From positions 33,712 through 97,711 of the forward strand of contig NZ_BSSA01000032.1 of the NCBI RefSeq assembly GCF_030268885.1: 64,000 nt of DNA, in the 5' to 3' direction. Below the pieces are notes generated by a model. It saw only the letters and a program-made list of their open reading frames with translations. It did no database searches and had not been told where the DNA came from. Of the stretch, positions 7,189-18,174 are shown one piece after another. A program made the position numbers and the translations under genes. The first letter of the stretch is position 1, and the number at the start of each line of letters is the position of its first letter. Source of the stretch: Kitasatospora phosalacinea. Lineage in GTDB: Bacteria; Actinomycetota; Actinomycetes; Streptomycetales; Streptomycetaceae.

Positions 7189-8004
7189 ATGGCTTCAGCG
7201 CAGGTGACCGGCAGCACCGTGGACCGGGTCCGGACGGACTCCCCGGCGGGGCGCAGCGGTCGGGCGCGGGACTGGGCGGAGATCCAGGAGCGCATGCTCG
7301 TCCCCCTCTACCAGGACGTTTACCGGCAGTTGGAGGTCGGCGCGGCCACCAGCCTGCTGGGCGTCGGCTGCCGCTCCGGGCTGGCGCTGCTGCTCGCCGC
7401 CGGGCGCGGCGCGCAGGTCGCGGGGGTGGAGGCGGACGGCGGGCTGCGGGAGCTCGCGGCGGCCCGCGGGCTGCAGGTGTCGCCCGGCGGCCGGTCGGCG
7501 GAGGTCGCCCGTTCGGCGTCCCCCGTCCCCCGCCCGGCGCACTCCCTGGTGACGGTTTTCGAGCAGCCGCCGACGCCCGCGCTGGTCGCCTGGGCGCTCG
7601 CCCGCACGCTGCCCGGCGGGCAGCTGGTGATGGCCGCGTGGGGACCGGCGGAGCGCTGCGAGAGCGCCGCCGTGCTGGAGGTCGCCCGGCGGCACGCCCC
7701 GCTCGGCGCGCCGGACCCGTTCGCGGCCTCCCGCCCCGGCGCGCTGGAGTCGCTGCTGGCCTCGGCCGGGGCGCGCCCGTCCGGGAGCGGCCGGGTGGAC
7801 TGCCCGTTCGCCTACGCGGGGCTGGACTCGGCGGTCCGCGGCCTGCTCTCGACCGGCCTGTTCGACCGGGCCGAGGAGGCGGCGGGCGCGGCGCTGGTGG
7901 CGAAGGAGCTGGAGGAGGTGCTGCACCCGTACCTGCGGCCGGACGGCTCGGTGCGGATGGCGAACGAGTTCCGCTGGGCCGCGGGCACCCGGCCCCGCGC
8001 CTGA
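7189..8004 (+). CDS. methyltransferase-like protein, degenerate motif I
   Basis: 271 aa with a class I methyltransferase outline: SLLGVGCRSGLALLLAA followed by VAGVEADGGL resembles motifs I and II, and LARTLPGGQLVMAAWGP resembles motif IV/post-IV. Motif I departs from the usual DxGxGxG, so SAM binding is uncertain. The ATG at 7189 has a GGGAGG ribosome-binding site. It converges on the FtsH-like gene with only seven bases between the stops, and is divergent from proS. Substrate unknown. Confidence 0.7.
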   Translation: MASAQVTGSTVDRVRTDSPAGRSGRARDWAEIQERMLVPLYQDVYRQLEVGAATSLLGVGCRSGLALLLAAGRGAQVAGVEADGGLRELAAARGLQVSPGGRSAEVARSASPVPRPAHSLVTVFEQPPTPALVAWALARTLPGGQLVMAAWGPAERCESAAVLEVARRHAPLGAPDPFAASRPGALESLLASAGARPSGSGRVDCPFAYAGLDSAVRGLLSTGLFDRAEEAAGAALVAKELEEVLHPYLRPDGSVRMANEFRWAAGTRPRA

Positions 8005-8011
8005 GGGGGGC

Positions 8012-9916
<1,905 letters not shown>

Positions 9917-9988
9917 CCGTCGGACGATACGGACGTCGTACGCGTCGGACGGCGCGCAACGCCGCGGCGCGACCGCAGCGCCGCCGGG

Positions 9989-10525
9989 TCAGCGCACCGG
10001 CGTCGGCCACTCCTCCGCGGTCAGCGCGAACCGCTCGTGGTCGCGCCAGGCGCCCTGCAGGAACAGCATCCGCGGTGTGAACCCCTCGTGCCGGAAGCCC
10101 AGGCGGCGCGCCATCGCGATCGACCGCTCGTTGTCCGGCTGCACGTTGATCTCCAGCCGGTGCAGCCCCAGCCCGCCCCGCTCCGACGGCGTGAAGCAGC
10201 GCTCCACCACCAGCCGCATGCCCTCCGACATCCGGCCCGTCCCGACGAACGGCTCGTACGAGTCGTAGCCCAGCACGCCGTTGCAGAACCGCGCCATCAC
10301 GATGTTCGCCACGTTGCACTTGCCGACCAGGCCGCCGGTCTCGACGTCGACGATCAGGAACGTGCGCAGGCCCGCGCCCTGACGGCTCAGCAGGTCCGGC
10401 ATGCCGTCGGGCTCGACGGGGTTCCACCGCCCGATGTGCGCGGCGGAGCGCCGCACCGCCTCGGCGTAGGGGACGACGTCATCGGGGCGGGGGGCTCGGA
10501 TCGTCACGCGCATACGGGACATCAT
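9989..10525 (-). CDS. GNAT N-acetyltransferase, RimJ/RimL-like
   Basis: 178 aa of the RimJ/RimL subfamily: RAPRPDDVVPYAEAV at the start, LVVERCFTPSERGGLGLHRLEINVQPDNERSIAMARRLGFRHEG as the acetyl-CoA-binding core and terminal helix. Substrate could be an N-terminal amino group of a protein or a small molecule. It follows ffh after a strong terminator. Start could be either ATG at 10525 or 10522, or the ATG three codons in. Confidence 0.88.
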   Translation of the reverse strand: MMSRMRVTIRAPRPDDVVPYAEAVRRSAAHIGRWNPVEPDGMPDLLSRQGAGLRTFLIVDVETGGLVGKCNVANIVMARFCNGVLGYDSYEPFVGTGRMSEGMRLVVERCFTPSERGGLGLHRLEINVQPDNERSIAMARRLGFRHEGFTPRMLFLQGAWRDHERFALTAEEWPTPVR

Positions 10526-10552
10526 GGCGCAACCCGGCGCGAAAGCGGGGGC

Positions 10553-10592
10553 GCGGGGGCCGTGCGGGCTCTCCTGCTCGCACGGCCCCCGC
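10553..10592. terminator. terminator after ffh
   Basis: Fourteen-bp perfect inverted repeat, left arm 10553-10566, 12-base loop, right arm 10579-10592, eight bases beyond the ffh stop on the minus strand. GC-rich stem without a U-run, common in streptomycetes. Confidence 0.75.
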
Positions 10593-10600
10593 CCGTCCGC

Positions 10601-12160
10601 CTACAGCAGGTCCTTGAACTCCTTGGGGAGGTCGAAGTCGGTCGGCCCCTTGCCCGGCTGGAGGCCGAACGCCCCGCCGGGCTGGGCGCCCTGGCCGGGG
10701 CCGAGGGCCTTGCGCTCGGCGGCGGCCGCCTCCTCCTGGGCGCGCTTGAGCGGGTTGCCGCTCTTGCGCTTGCCCTTGGCGACCGGCGCCTTCTTGGCGG
10801 AGCGCTTGCCGCCGCCGCCCATCCCGGGGATGCCGGGCATGCCCGGGATGCCCTTGCCGGAGGCCATCGCGGACATCATCTTGCGGGCCTCGAAGAAGCG
10901 CTCGACCAGGCTGGAGACCTCGCCGACCTGGACGCCGGAGCCCTTGGCGATGCGCAGTCGGCGCGAGCCGTTGATGAGCTTGGGGTCGGAGCGCTCGGCC
11001 GGGGTCATCGACTTGATGATCGCGCCGACCCGGTTGACGTCCTTGTCGTCCAGGTTGTTGATCTGGTCGCGGATCTGGCCCATGCCGGGCAGCATGCCGA
11101 GCAGCTTGGAGATCGAGCCCATCTTCTGGACCTGCTCCAGCTGCGACAGGAAGTCGTCGAGCGTGAAGTCCTTGCCGCCGCCCTGGAGCTTGGCGGCCAT
11201 CTTCTCGGCCTCGGCCTGGGAGAAGGTCTGCTCGGCCTTCTCGATCAGGGAGAGGACGTCGCCCATGCCGAGGATGCGCGAGGCCATCCGGTCGGGGTGG
11301 AAGGCGTCGAAGTCGTCGACCTTCTCGCCGTTGGAGGCGAACATGATCTGGCGGCCGGTGACGTGGGCGACCGAGAGCGCGGCACCGCCGCGCGCGTCGC
11401 CGTCGAGCTTGGAGAGCACGACGCCGGTGAAGTCGACGCCCTCCAGGAAGGCCTGGGCGGTGGTGACCGCGTCCTGGCCGACCATGGCGTCGACCACGAA
11501 CAGGACCTCGTCCGGGTCGATCGCGGCCCGGATGTCGGCGGCCTGCTGCATCAGTTCGGCGTCGATGCCGAGGCGGCCGGCGGTGTCGACGATGACGACG
11601 TCGTACTGCTTCTGCTTGGCGTACTCGATGGAGTCGCGGGCGACCTGCACCGGGTCGCCGACGCCGTTGCCGGGCTGCGGGCCGTAGAAGGCGACGCCGG
11701 CCCGCTCCGCGACGACGCCGAGCTGGGTGACGGCGTTGGGGCGCTGGAGGTCGCAGGCGACCAGCAGCGGGGTGTGCTTCTGGGTCCTGAGCCAGTGGCC
11801 GAGCTTTCCGGCCAGGGTGGTCTTGCCCGCGCCCTGGAGGCCGGCCAGCATGATCACGGTCGGGCCGGTCTTGGCGTACCGCAGGCGGCGGGTCTCGCCG
11901 CCGAGGATGCTGATCAGCTCCTCGTTGACGATCTTGATGATCTGCTGGGCCGGGTTCAGCGCGCCGGAGACCTCGGAGCCGAGGGCCCGGTCCTTGACCT
12001 GCTTGATGAAGGCGCGGACCACGGGGAGCGCGACGTCCGCCTCCAGCAGGGCGATCCGGATCTCGCGCGCGGTGGCGTCGATGTCCGCCTCGCTGAGACG
12101 GCCCTTGCCCCGGAGGTTCTTGAACGTCGCTGCGAGGCGGTCGGAGAGAGTGTCGAACAC
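10601..12160 (-). CDS. ffh: signal recognition particle GTPase Ffh
   Basis: 519 aa. The N domain MFDTLSDRLAATFKNLRGKGRL leads into the SRP GTPase G domain: G1 GLQGAGKTTLAGKLG (about residue 107), VDTAGRLG, LSKLDGDARGGAAL; a Met/Gly/Lys-rich M domain that binds 4.5S RNA and signal peptides closes the protein (GIPGMPGIPGMGGGG repeats). It works with FtsY encoded about 7 kb away in the window. The Gly/Pro/Met repeats in the M domain are typical of actinomycetes. Confidence 0.98.
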   Translation of the reverse strand: MFDTLSDRLAATFKNLRGKGRLSEADIDATAREIRIALLEADVALPVVRAFIKQVKDRALGSEVSGALNPAQQIIKIVNEELISILGGETRRLRYAKTGPTVIMLAGLQGAGKTTLAGKLGHWLRTQKHTPLLVACDLQRPNAVTQLGVVAERAGVAFYGPQPGNGVGDPVQVARDSIEYAKQKQYDVVIVDTAGRLGIDAELMQQAADIRAAIDPDEVLFVVDAMVGQDAVTTAQAFLEGVDFTGVVLSKLDGDARGGAALSVAHVTGRQIMFASNGEKVDDFDAFHPDRMASRILGMGDVLSLIEKAEQTFSQAEAEKMAAKLQGGGKDFTLDDFLSQLEQVQKMGSISKLLGMLPGMGQIRDQINNLDDKDVNRVGAIIKSMTPAERSDPKLINGSRRLRIAKGSGVQVGEVSSLVERFFEARKMMSAMASGKGIPGMPGIPGMGGGGKRSAKKAPVAKGKRKSGNPLKRAQEEAAAAERKALGPGQGAQPGGAFGLQPGKGPTDFDLPKEFKDLL

Positions 12161-12262
12161 GTCGGTCGCGGGTCCCTTGCGGCATCGAGTACGGGTAACT
12201 GTCGTCGCCCCAAGGGTAGCCGCACCCCGGCGAGTGGTCTGCGCCCCTGCGGGAACCGCGGG

Positions 12263-14695
12263 TCAGTGCGCCTCCAGGGCGGCCCGGACGGCCCGCGCGA
12301 CCTCCTCGGCGCGGGCCGGTTCCAGCGGGCCGCCGTCGGTGGAGGTGAGGTAGAAGGCGTCGACGGCCTCCGCGCCGAGGGTGGAGACGTGCGCGGTGCG
12401 GACCCGCACCCCGGCGGTGTCCAGGGCGCGGCCGATCCGGTGCAGCAGGCCGGGCGCGTCGTGCGCGCGGACCTCCAGCACGGTGGCGGACCGCGAGGCG
12501 TGCGGGGCGACGGTGACCACCGGCGGCGGGGTGCTGATGCCGCGGCGGCGCGGCGCGGCGGCGTCGCGCTCGGCGAGCTTGCGGGCGACGTCCAGCGAGC
12601 CGTCCAGGGCGCGGCGCAGGTCGGCGCGGAGCCGGGCGGCCTCGGGCAGGTCGCCGTACTCGGCGGCGACCGTCCAGGACAGCAGCAGGACGGGCCCGGC
12701 GCCGACCGGGTCGAGCTCGCGCAGGCCCGCCTTGCGGACGGCGAGCCGGTGCACGGCCAGCACGCCCGCGACGGTGCCGAGCAGGCCGGGGCGGTCCGGG
12801 ATGGCCAGGGTCAGTTCGACGCCCATCGGCTCGGCGCCGCCGTCCGGCGCGGGCTCGGCGTGCGCGGTGAGGGCGAGCGCGGGGCCGCCGGTGCGGGCGG
12901 CCTCGACGGCGAGCCGCTCCTGGTCGGCGGTGACCTCGGGGTCGGTGGCGGGCGGGCCGCTCTGCCCGGCCAGCCGGGCGGCGGTGCGCTCGACCAGGGT
13001 GGCGACCAGCGAGGCCCGCCAGCTGGACCAGGCGGCGGGACCGGTGGCGGTGGCGTCGGCCTCGGTGAGGGCGTGCAGCAGCTCCAGGTGGGCCTGGGTG
13101 CCGACGGTCTTGGCGATCAGGTCGGCGGTGGCGGGGTCGTCGGGGTCGCGCCGGGTCGCGGTGTCCACCAGCGTCAGGTGGTGGCGCACCAGCAGCGCCA
13201 GGGTGTCGGTGTCGCGCTTGCCGAATCCCATCCGGGCGGCGACGTCGCGGACGATCACCTCCCCGGCCTCGGAGTGGTCCCCGGGCCAGCCCTTGCCGAG
13301 GTCGTGCAGCAGCGCGGCGACCAGCAGCAGGTCGGGACGGGCGGTGCGGCGGGTCATCGCGGCGGCCCGGACGGCGGTCTCGATCAGGTGCCGGTCGACG
13401 GTCCAGCGGTGCACGGCGTTGCGCTGCGGACGGCAGCGGACCCGCTCCCAGTCGGGCAGCATCCGGCTGATCAGGCCCTCCGCCTCCAGCGCCTCCCAGA
13501 CCGGCAGGCAGGCCTCGCCCGCGCCGAGCAGGGTGACCAGCTGCTCGCGGGCCTCGTCCGGCCAGGGCACCGGCAGCGGCCTGGTCTCGGCGGCCAGCCG
13601 CCGCACGGTGGCGTAGCCGACGGTCAGCCCGGCCTGGGCGGCCGCGGCGGCGGCGCGCAGCGGCAGCACCGGGTCGGTGGCGGGCCGGGCGGCCTGGGCG
13701 AGCACGGCCTCGCCGTCCTGCTCGACCACGCCCTCGGCGAGCGGGCGGCGCTCGGGCCCGGCGGGGCCGACCTGGGTGCGCCGGGCGCCGTTGAACGGAA
13801 AGCCGAACCGGACGGCGCGGCGCGGCACCGGGCTGCGGCGGGCGGTCAGCACCCGGTCGACGGCGCGCCAGGTGACGTCCGAGGCGTACGCGACGGTGCG
13901 GGCGGCCTGGTAGACCTGGCGCAGCAGGGTGTCGGCGTCGAGCACGCCGAGGCGTTCGGCGACCTGGTCCTGGTCCTGCAGGGAGAGCCGTTCGGTGGCC
14001 CGGCCGGTGGACAGGTGCAGCGCGTCGCGGACGTCGGCCAGGGTGCGGGCGGCGGCGTCCAGGCCGTCGCGGGGGGCGTCGGCGATCCAGGTCGCGGCGA
14101 CGGCGTTCAGCGCGACCAGGTCGCGCAGGCCGCCGCGGGCCTCCTTGAGGTCGGGTTCGAGCAGGAAGGACAGCTCGCCGTGGCGCTCGGCCCGGGCCCG
14201 GCCGAGCTCCTGGAGCTCGGGCAGCCGCTCGGGGGCGGCGGCCCGCCAGTCGGCGAGGACGGCGGAGCGCAGGTCGGCGGTGAGCTGCGGGTCGCCCGCC
14301 AGGTGGCGGGCGTCGAGCAGGCCGAGCTGGGCCTTGAGGTCCTCGGCGGCGACCTTGCGGGCCTCGCCGGGGGTGCGGACGGCGTGGTCGAGGGCGACCC
14401 CGCTGTCCCAGACCGGGTACCAGATCCGTTCGGCGAGGTCGGCGGCGAGCGGGCCCTCGTGCAGCAGCAGCACGTCCAGGTCGCTGCGCGGGGAGAGCTC
14501 GGCCCGGCCGTAGCCGCCGACGGCGACCAGGGCGGTGCGGGCGGGGGCCCCGGCCGTCCGGTAGAGGCCGGCCAGCCAGTCGTCGGTGAGCCGGGCCAGG
14601 GCGGCGCGCCGCTGCGGGCCGACCGCGCCGGGATCGGCCAGCAGGCGGGCGCGTTCGGCCGGGTAGCCGTACTCGGCGGGGTCGGTGCTGCTCAC
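12263..14695 (-). CDS. glnD: PII nucleotidyltransferase/uridylyl-removing enzyme GlnD
   Basis: 810 aa. Nucleotidyltransferase domain with GGYGRAELSPRSDLDVLLLH, HD phosphohydrolase domain with LLHDLGKGWPGDHSEAG, and two C-terminal ACT domains that sense glutamine (LAIPDRPGLLGTVAG and VRAHDAPGLLHRIG). GlnD modifies the T-loop tyrosine of GlnK; in Streptomyces the modification is adenylylation, from recalled literature. It is the third gene of amtB-glnK-glnD, 88 bases after glnK across a hairpin. Confidence 0.97.
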   Translation of the reverse strand: MSSTDPAEYGYPAERARLLADPGAVGPQRRAALARLTDDWLAGLYRTAGAPARTALVAVGGYGRAELSPRSDLDVLLLHEGPLAADLAERIWYPVWDSGVALDHAVRTPGEARKVAAEDLKAQLGLLDARHLAGDPQLTADLRSAVLADWRAAAPERLPELQELGRARAERHGELSFLLEPDLKEARGGLRDLVALNAVAATWIADAPRDGLDAAARTLADVRDALHLSTGRATERLSLQDQDQVAERLGVLDADTLLRQVYQAARTVAYASDVTWRAVDRVLTARRSPVPRRAVRFGFPFNGARRTQVGPAGPERRPLAEGVVEQDGEAVLAQAARPATDPVLPLRAAAAAAQAGLTVGYATVRRLAAETRPLPVPWPDEAREQLVTLLGAGEACLPVWEALEAEGLISRMLPDWERVRCRPQRNAVHRWTVDRHLIETAVRAAAMTRRTARPDLLLVAALLHDLGKGWPGDHSEAGEVIVRDVAARMGFGKRDTDTLALLVRHHLTLVDTATRRDPDDPATADLIAKTVGTQAHLELLHALTEADATATGPAAWSSWRASLVATLVERTAARLAGQSGPPATDPEVTADQERLAVEAARTGGPALALTAHAEPAPDGGAEPMGVELTLAIPDRPGLLGTVAGVLAVHRLAVRKAGLRELDPVGAGPVLLLSWTVAAEYGDLPEAARLRADLRRALDGSLDVARKLAERDAAAPRRRGISTPPPVVTVAPHASRSATVLEVRAHDAPGLLHRIGRALDTAGVRVRTAHVSTLGAEAVDAFYLTSTDGGPLEPARAEEVARAVRAALEAH

Positions 14696-14733
14696 GTCTG
14701 CTCCCGGTGCGTGCTGGTGCCGGATACGCCTTC

Positions 14734-14762
14734 GGCGGACCTGCCGCGTGGGCAGGTCCGCC
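14734..14762. terminator. 12-bp stem-loop between glnK and glnD
   Basis: Perfect inverted repeat GGCGGACCTGCC, loop GCGTG, GGCAGGTCCGCC. It sits 22 bases beyond the glnK stop within the operon. It may attenuate transcription or stabilise the upstream amtB-glnK message so that GlnD is made in smaller amounts. Confidence 0.65.
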
Positions 14763-14783
14763 AGGAGGGTCCTCAGCGGTGGG

Positions 14784-15122
14784 TCAGAGGGCGTCGGGGC
14801 CGCGTTCGCCGGTGCGGACCCGGACGGCGGTCTCGACCGGGATCGACCAGACCTTGCCGTCGCCGATCTTGCCGGTGCGGGCGGCCTTGACGACCACGTC
14901 GATCAGCTGCTCGGCGTCCTCGTCGTCGACCAGTATCTCGATCCGGACCTTCGGCACCAGGTCGACGGTGTACTCGGCGCCGCGGTAGACCTCGGTGTGG
15001 CCGCGCTGCCGGCCGTACCCGCTGGCCTCGGTGACGGTCAGGCCGTGCACCCCGAAGGCCTGCAGGGCGTCCTTGACCTCGTCCAGGCGGTGCGGCTTGA
15101 TGACCGCGGTGATCAGCTTCAT
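14784..15122 (-). CDS. glnK: nitrogen regulatory PII protein GlnK
   Basis: 112-aa PII signal protein, MKLITAVIKPHRLDEVKDAL, with the T-loop Tyr51 in YRGAEYTVDLVPK that GlnD modifies, and the C-terminal GKIGDGKVWSIPVETAVRVRTGE. It binds ATP/ADP/2-oxoglutarate and blocks AmtB when nitrogen is plentiful. ATG at 15122 overlaps the amtB stop in an ATGA; the longer open frame upstream is the amtB region read in another frame. Confidence 0.98.
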   Translation of the reverse strand: MKLITAVIKPHRLDEVKDALQAFGVHGLTVTEASGYGRQRGHTEVYRGAEYTVDLVPKVRIEILVDDEDAEQLIDVVVKAARTGKIGDGKVWSIPVETAVRVRTGERGPDAL

Positions 15123-16444
15123 CGGGCGTCGACCTCGGTCTTCTCGGCGCTGGCGGGGACGGCGGGGGTGGCCACGGTGCGGGCGAGGCTGGCGCCGACG
15201 GCGGTGAAGTCGTAGGCGGACTCGGCGTGCTCGGCCTGGTCGATGCCGGACACCTCGACGTCCTCGGAGACCCGGAAGCCGATGGTCTTCTGGATCGCCT
15301 GGCCCAGCAGCCAGGAGAGCACGAAGGAGTAGACCAGGACCACGACCACGCCGAGCGCCTGCTTGCCGAGCTGCCCCAGGCCGCCGCCGTAGAACAGGCC
15401 GGACGCGGTCTGGCCGACGTGGCCGGTGGCGAAGAAGCCGATCAGCAGCGAGCCGACGATGCCGCCGACCAGGTGGACGCCGACCACGTCGAGCGAGTCG
15501 TCGAAGCCGAACTTGTACTTCAGGCTGATCGCCGCGGCGCACAGCGCACCGGCGATCAGGCCGATCGCGATCGAGCCGAGCGGGGAGACCGAGCCGCAGG
15601 CCGGGGTGATGGCGACCAGGCCGGCCACCGCGCCGGAGGCGGCGCCGAGGGTGGTGAACGCGCCGTGCCGGATCTTCTCGTAGGCCAGCCAGCCGAGGAC
15701 GGCGGCGGCGGTGGCGACCTGGGTGTTGACGAAGGCCATGCCCGCCACGCCGTTGGCGGCCAGCGCCGAGCCCGCGTTGAAGCCGAACCAGCCGAACCAG
15801 AGCAGGCCGGAGCCGAGCATCACCAGCGGCAGGCTGTGCGGGCGCATCGGGTCCTTCTTGAAGCCGATCCGCTTGCCCAGCACCAGGGCCAGCGCCAGGC
15901 CCGCCGCACCGGCGTTGATGTGCACCGCGGTGCCGCCCGCGAAGTCGATCACGCCGTTGCGGTCACCGAGCCAGCCGCCGTTGCCGCCGTCGAAGAAGAA
16001 CACCCAGTGCGCGACCGGGAAGTACACGACGGTCACCCAGAGCGCCACGAACAGGCTCCAGGCCGCGAACTTCGCCCGGTCCGCGATGGCGCCGCTGATC
16101 AGCGCCGGGGTGATGATCGCGAACATCAGCTGGAAGGCCGCGAAGCCGGTCACCGGGATCGTCCCGGTCAGCGCGTTCAGGTCGATGCCGCGCATGCCCA
16201 GGTAGTCGAGGTTGCCGATCAGACCCGCCCCGGCGTCCGGCCCGAAGGCCAGCGTGTAGCCGTACAGGACCCAGAGCACGGTGACGATGGCCAGTGAGAT
16301 GAAGCTCATCACCAGCATGTTGAGGGTGCTCTTGACCCTGACCATGCCTCCGTAGAAGAAGGCCAGACCCGGGGTCATCAACATGACCAGGGCCGCACAG
16401 ATGAACACAAAGGCGGTATCGCCCGCGCTGAAGCCGTCCGGCAT
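15119..16444 (-). CDS. amtB: ammonium transporter AmtB
   Basis: 441 aa, eleven predicted membrane helices. It starts MPDGFSAGDTAFVFICAALV and contains the family segments GLAFFYGGMVR and DFAGGTAVHINAGAAGL. The C-terminal tail EDVEVSGIDQAEHAESAY is the conserved GlnK-contact region. ATG at 16444 is preceded by GGAGGAG, which decides it over codons further up. First gene of amtB-glnK-glnD; a GlnR-like operator lies about 120-165 bases upstream of the start. Confidence 0.97.
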   Translation of the reverse strand: MPDGFSAGDTAFVFICAALVMLMTPGLAFFYGGMVRVKSTLNMLVMSFISLAIVTVLWVLYGYTLAFGPDAGAGLIGNLDYLGMRGIDLNALTGTIPVTGFAAFQLMFAIITPALISGAIADRAKFAAWSLFVALWVTVVYFPVAHWVFFFDGGNGGWLGDRNGVIDFAGGTAVHINAGAAGLALALVLGKRIGFKKDPMRPHSLPLVMLGSGLLWFGWFGFNAGSALAANGVAGMAFVNTQVATAAAVLGWLAYEKIRHGAFTTLGAASGAVAGLVAITPACGSVSPLGSIAIGLIAGALCAAAISLKYKFGFDDSLDVVGVHLVGGIVGSLLIGFFATGHVGQTASGLFYGGGLGQLGKQALGVVVVLVYSFVLSWLLGQAIQKTIGFRVSEDVEVSGIDQAEHAESAYDFTAVGASLARTVATPAVPASAEKTEVDAR

Positions 16445-16562
16445 CGGCGTCTCCTCCGAAATGAGAGCCGCACCACGCCCGGGATACCTGTCCCGTGCCA
16501 TCCCGGCGTGTCGGCGATGAGAGGAGAGTGCCGAAGGCGGGTTTCGGCCGATGCGGCTCGGT

Positions 16563-16610
16563 GTTTCGCCGCAGTGACGCGGTTGACGCGCCCGTTACGG
16601 GCACGTGAAC
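16563..16610. promoter_or_regulatory. GlnR-like operator upstream of amtB
   Basis: On the plus strand GTTTC (16563) and GTGAC (16574) are separated by six bases, which on the minus strand is GTCAC-N6-GAAAC, the GlnR half-site arrangement. A second run TTGAC (16583), GTTAC (16594), GTGAA (16605) keeps the same 11-bp period. GlnR activating amtB-glnK-glnD under nitrogen limitation is established for streptomycetes; binding to these bases is inference. Confidence 0.6.
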
Positions 16611-16716
16611 CGCGGCAGGTGACGCGTACTGGACAGCCCGTGTCATACTGCCGCGGCCGTCCGGACGGGCGGGTCGGACGGCCGCGGGAGACGGGGGCGG
16701 GGGCGCGGGCGGGGGG

Positions 16717-18174
16717 TCAGACCACCGAGACGAACTCCGGGATGTCGTGCACCACCCGCTCGGCCAGCCGGTCCACCCCGGGGGCGCCGCCGAAGTCCCG
16801 GCTGGCGGCCTCGGAGGTCTTGCGGACCCGGGTGTTCAGCCGCTCGGAGCGCACCTTCTTGGCGATGTCCACCGCCTCCTCGCAGTACTTCGCCGCGTCC
16901 TCCGGCTCGTTCTGCAGCAGCCGCACCGAAGCCATGCCGACCAGGTTGAACGCGTAGGTGCGGACGTGGTCGCCGTCCTCCCGGAACCGGTCGACCGCCT
17001 CGGTGATCAGCGGCTCGGCGGCCTTCGCCATCGCGGGCGCGCGGTCCGTGGTGTAGGCGAGGTCCCGGTACGAGTGCCCGTTCTCCGCGCACAGCTCGGC
17101 GTACGAGAAGAACTTGAGCCAGCTCGGCGTCTCCTCGTTGCTCTCCCGGATGTCGCTGAAGGTGTCCTCCGCCAGCCGGACCGCCCGGGCGCAGCGGTTG
17201 ACCTCGCCGATGTTGGAGTAGGCGCGGGCCTCCATCGCGTACAGCAGCGACTGCTGGCGGGCGGTGGCGGTGTCGCGGCTGCCGTACTGGGCGAGGTGGA
17301 TCAGCTCCAGCGCGTCCTCGCCGCGGTTGAGGTGGATCATCTGCCGGCTCATGTCGGTCAGCACGTGCGCGCCGAACGGGCGGTCACCGGCCTCCTTGGC
17401 CGCGTGCAGCGCCAGCACGTAGTACTTCTGCGCGCTCGGGTGCATGCCCACGTCGTACGACATGAAGCCGGCCAGGTGGGCGAGTTCGGCGGTGATCCGG
17501 AACAGCCGCTTGGTGGTCGCCTCGGGGTAGGTCTCCTGCAACAGGTCGGTGACCTCGTGGAGTTGGCCGACCACCGCCTTGCGGCGCAGGCCGCCGCCGT
17601 TCTGCGCGTCCCACTTCCGGAACATCTCGGTGGTCTGCTCCAGCAGCTGCATCTCCGGCTCGGACAGCCGCCCGGAGAACTGCTGGCCGCCGTTGGCCGC
17701 CGCCAGGATCGGGGTGGGCGCGCCGTTCGGGCCGGGGGTCAGCCAGCGCTGCATCGGCTCGATCAGCGCCGCACCGGCCGTCAGCGCGAGCGAAGTGCCC
17801 AGGAAGCCGCGGCGGTTGAGCATCAGGTCGCTGCGCGAGTACTCGCTGATCGCCTGCACGGTCTGCTGCGGGCTCCAGGGCAGGTCCACCCCGCTGCCGA
17901 CGGTGGTCACCTGGACCACCGCGCGCAGGCCGAGGTCCTCGACCGAGACCACCGAGCCGAAGCGCTCCGAGAACAGCTCCGACATGATCTTCGGGATCGG
18001 CTCGCGCGGCTGCTCGCCGTCCAGCCAGCGGCGCACCCGCGAGGTGTCGGTGGAGACGTGGTGCGCGCCGATCTGCCGTGCCCTGCGGTTCACTTGGCGC
18101 GCCAGCTCGCCCTTCGACCAGCCGCTGCGCGCGAACCAGGAGCCCAGCTTCTCGTTCGGCTGCTTCTCACCCAT
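16717..18174 (-). CDS. nsdA: NsdA, negative regulator of differentiation
   Basis: 485 aa. The N-terminus MGEKQPNEKLGSWFARSGWSKGELARQVNRRARQIG resembles a helix-turn-helix region; residues LNRRGFLGTSLALTAGAAL form a hydrophobic segment, and the C-terminal half is TPR-like helical repeats (AHLAGFMSYDVGMHPSAQKY, ARAYSNIGEVNRCARAVRLA). In S. coelicolor nsdA disruption raises antibiotic production and sporulation. ATG at 18174 fits the family start; the frame is open 66 more codons upstream but that part looks non-coding. Position next to amtB and a PrimPol-like gene matches SCO5582. A BldD-like site lies about 170-200 bases upstream. Confidence 0.9.
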   Translation of the reverse strand: MGEKQPNEKLGSWFARSGWSKGELARQVNRRARQIGAHHVSTDTSRVRRWLDGEQPREPIPKIMSELFSERFGSVVSVEDLGLRAVVQVTTVGSGVDLPWSPQQTVQAISEYSRSDLMLNRRGFLGTSLALTAGAALIEPMQRWLTPGPNGAPTPILAAANGGQQFSGRLSEPEMQLLEQTTEMFRKWDAQNGGGLRRKAVVGQLHEVTDLLQETYPEATTKRLFRITAELAHLAGFMSYDVGMHPSAQKYYVLALHAAKEAGDRPFGAHVLTDMSRQMIHLNRGEDALELIHLAQYGSRDTATARQQSLLYAMEARAYSNIGEVNRCARAVRLAEDTFSDIRESNEETPSWLKFFSYAELCAENGHSYRDLAYTTDRAPAMAKAAEPLITEAVDRFREDGDHVRTYAFNLVGMASVRLLQNEPEDAAKYCEEAVDIAKKVRSERLNTRVRKTSEAASRDFGGAPGVDRLAERVVHDIPEFVSVV

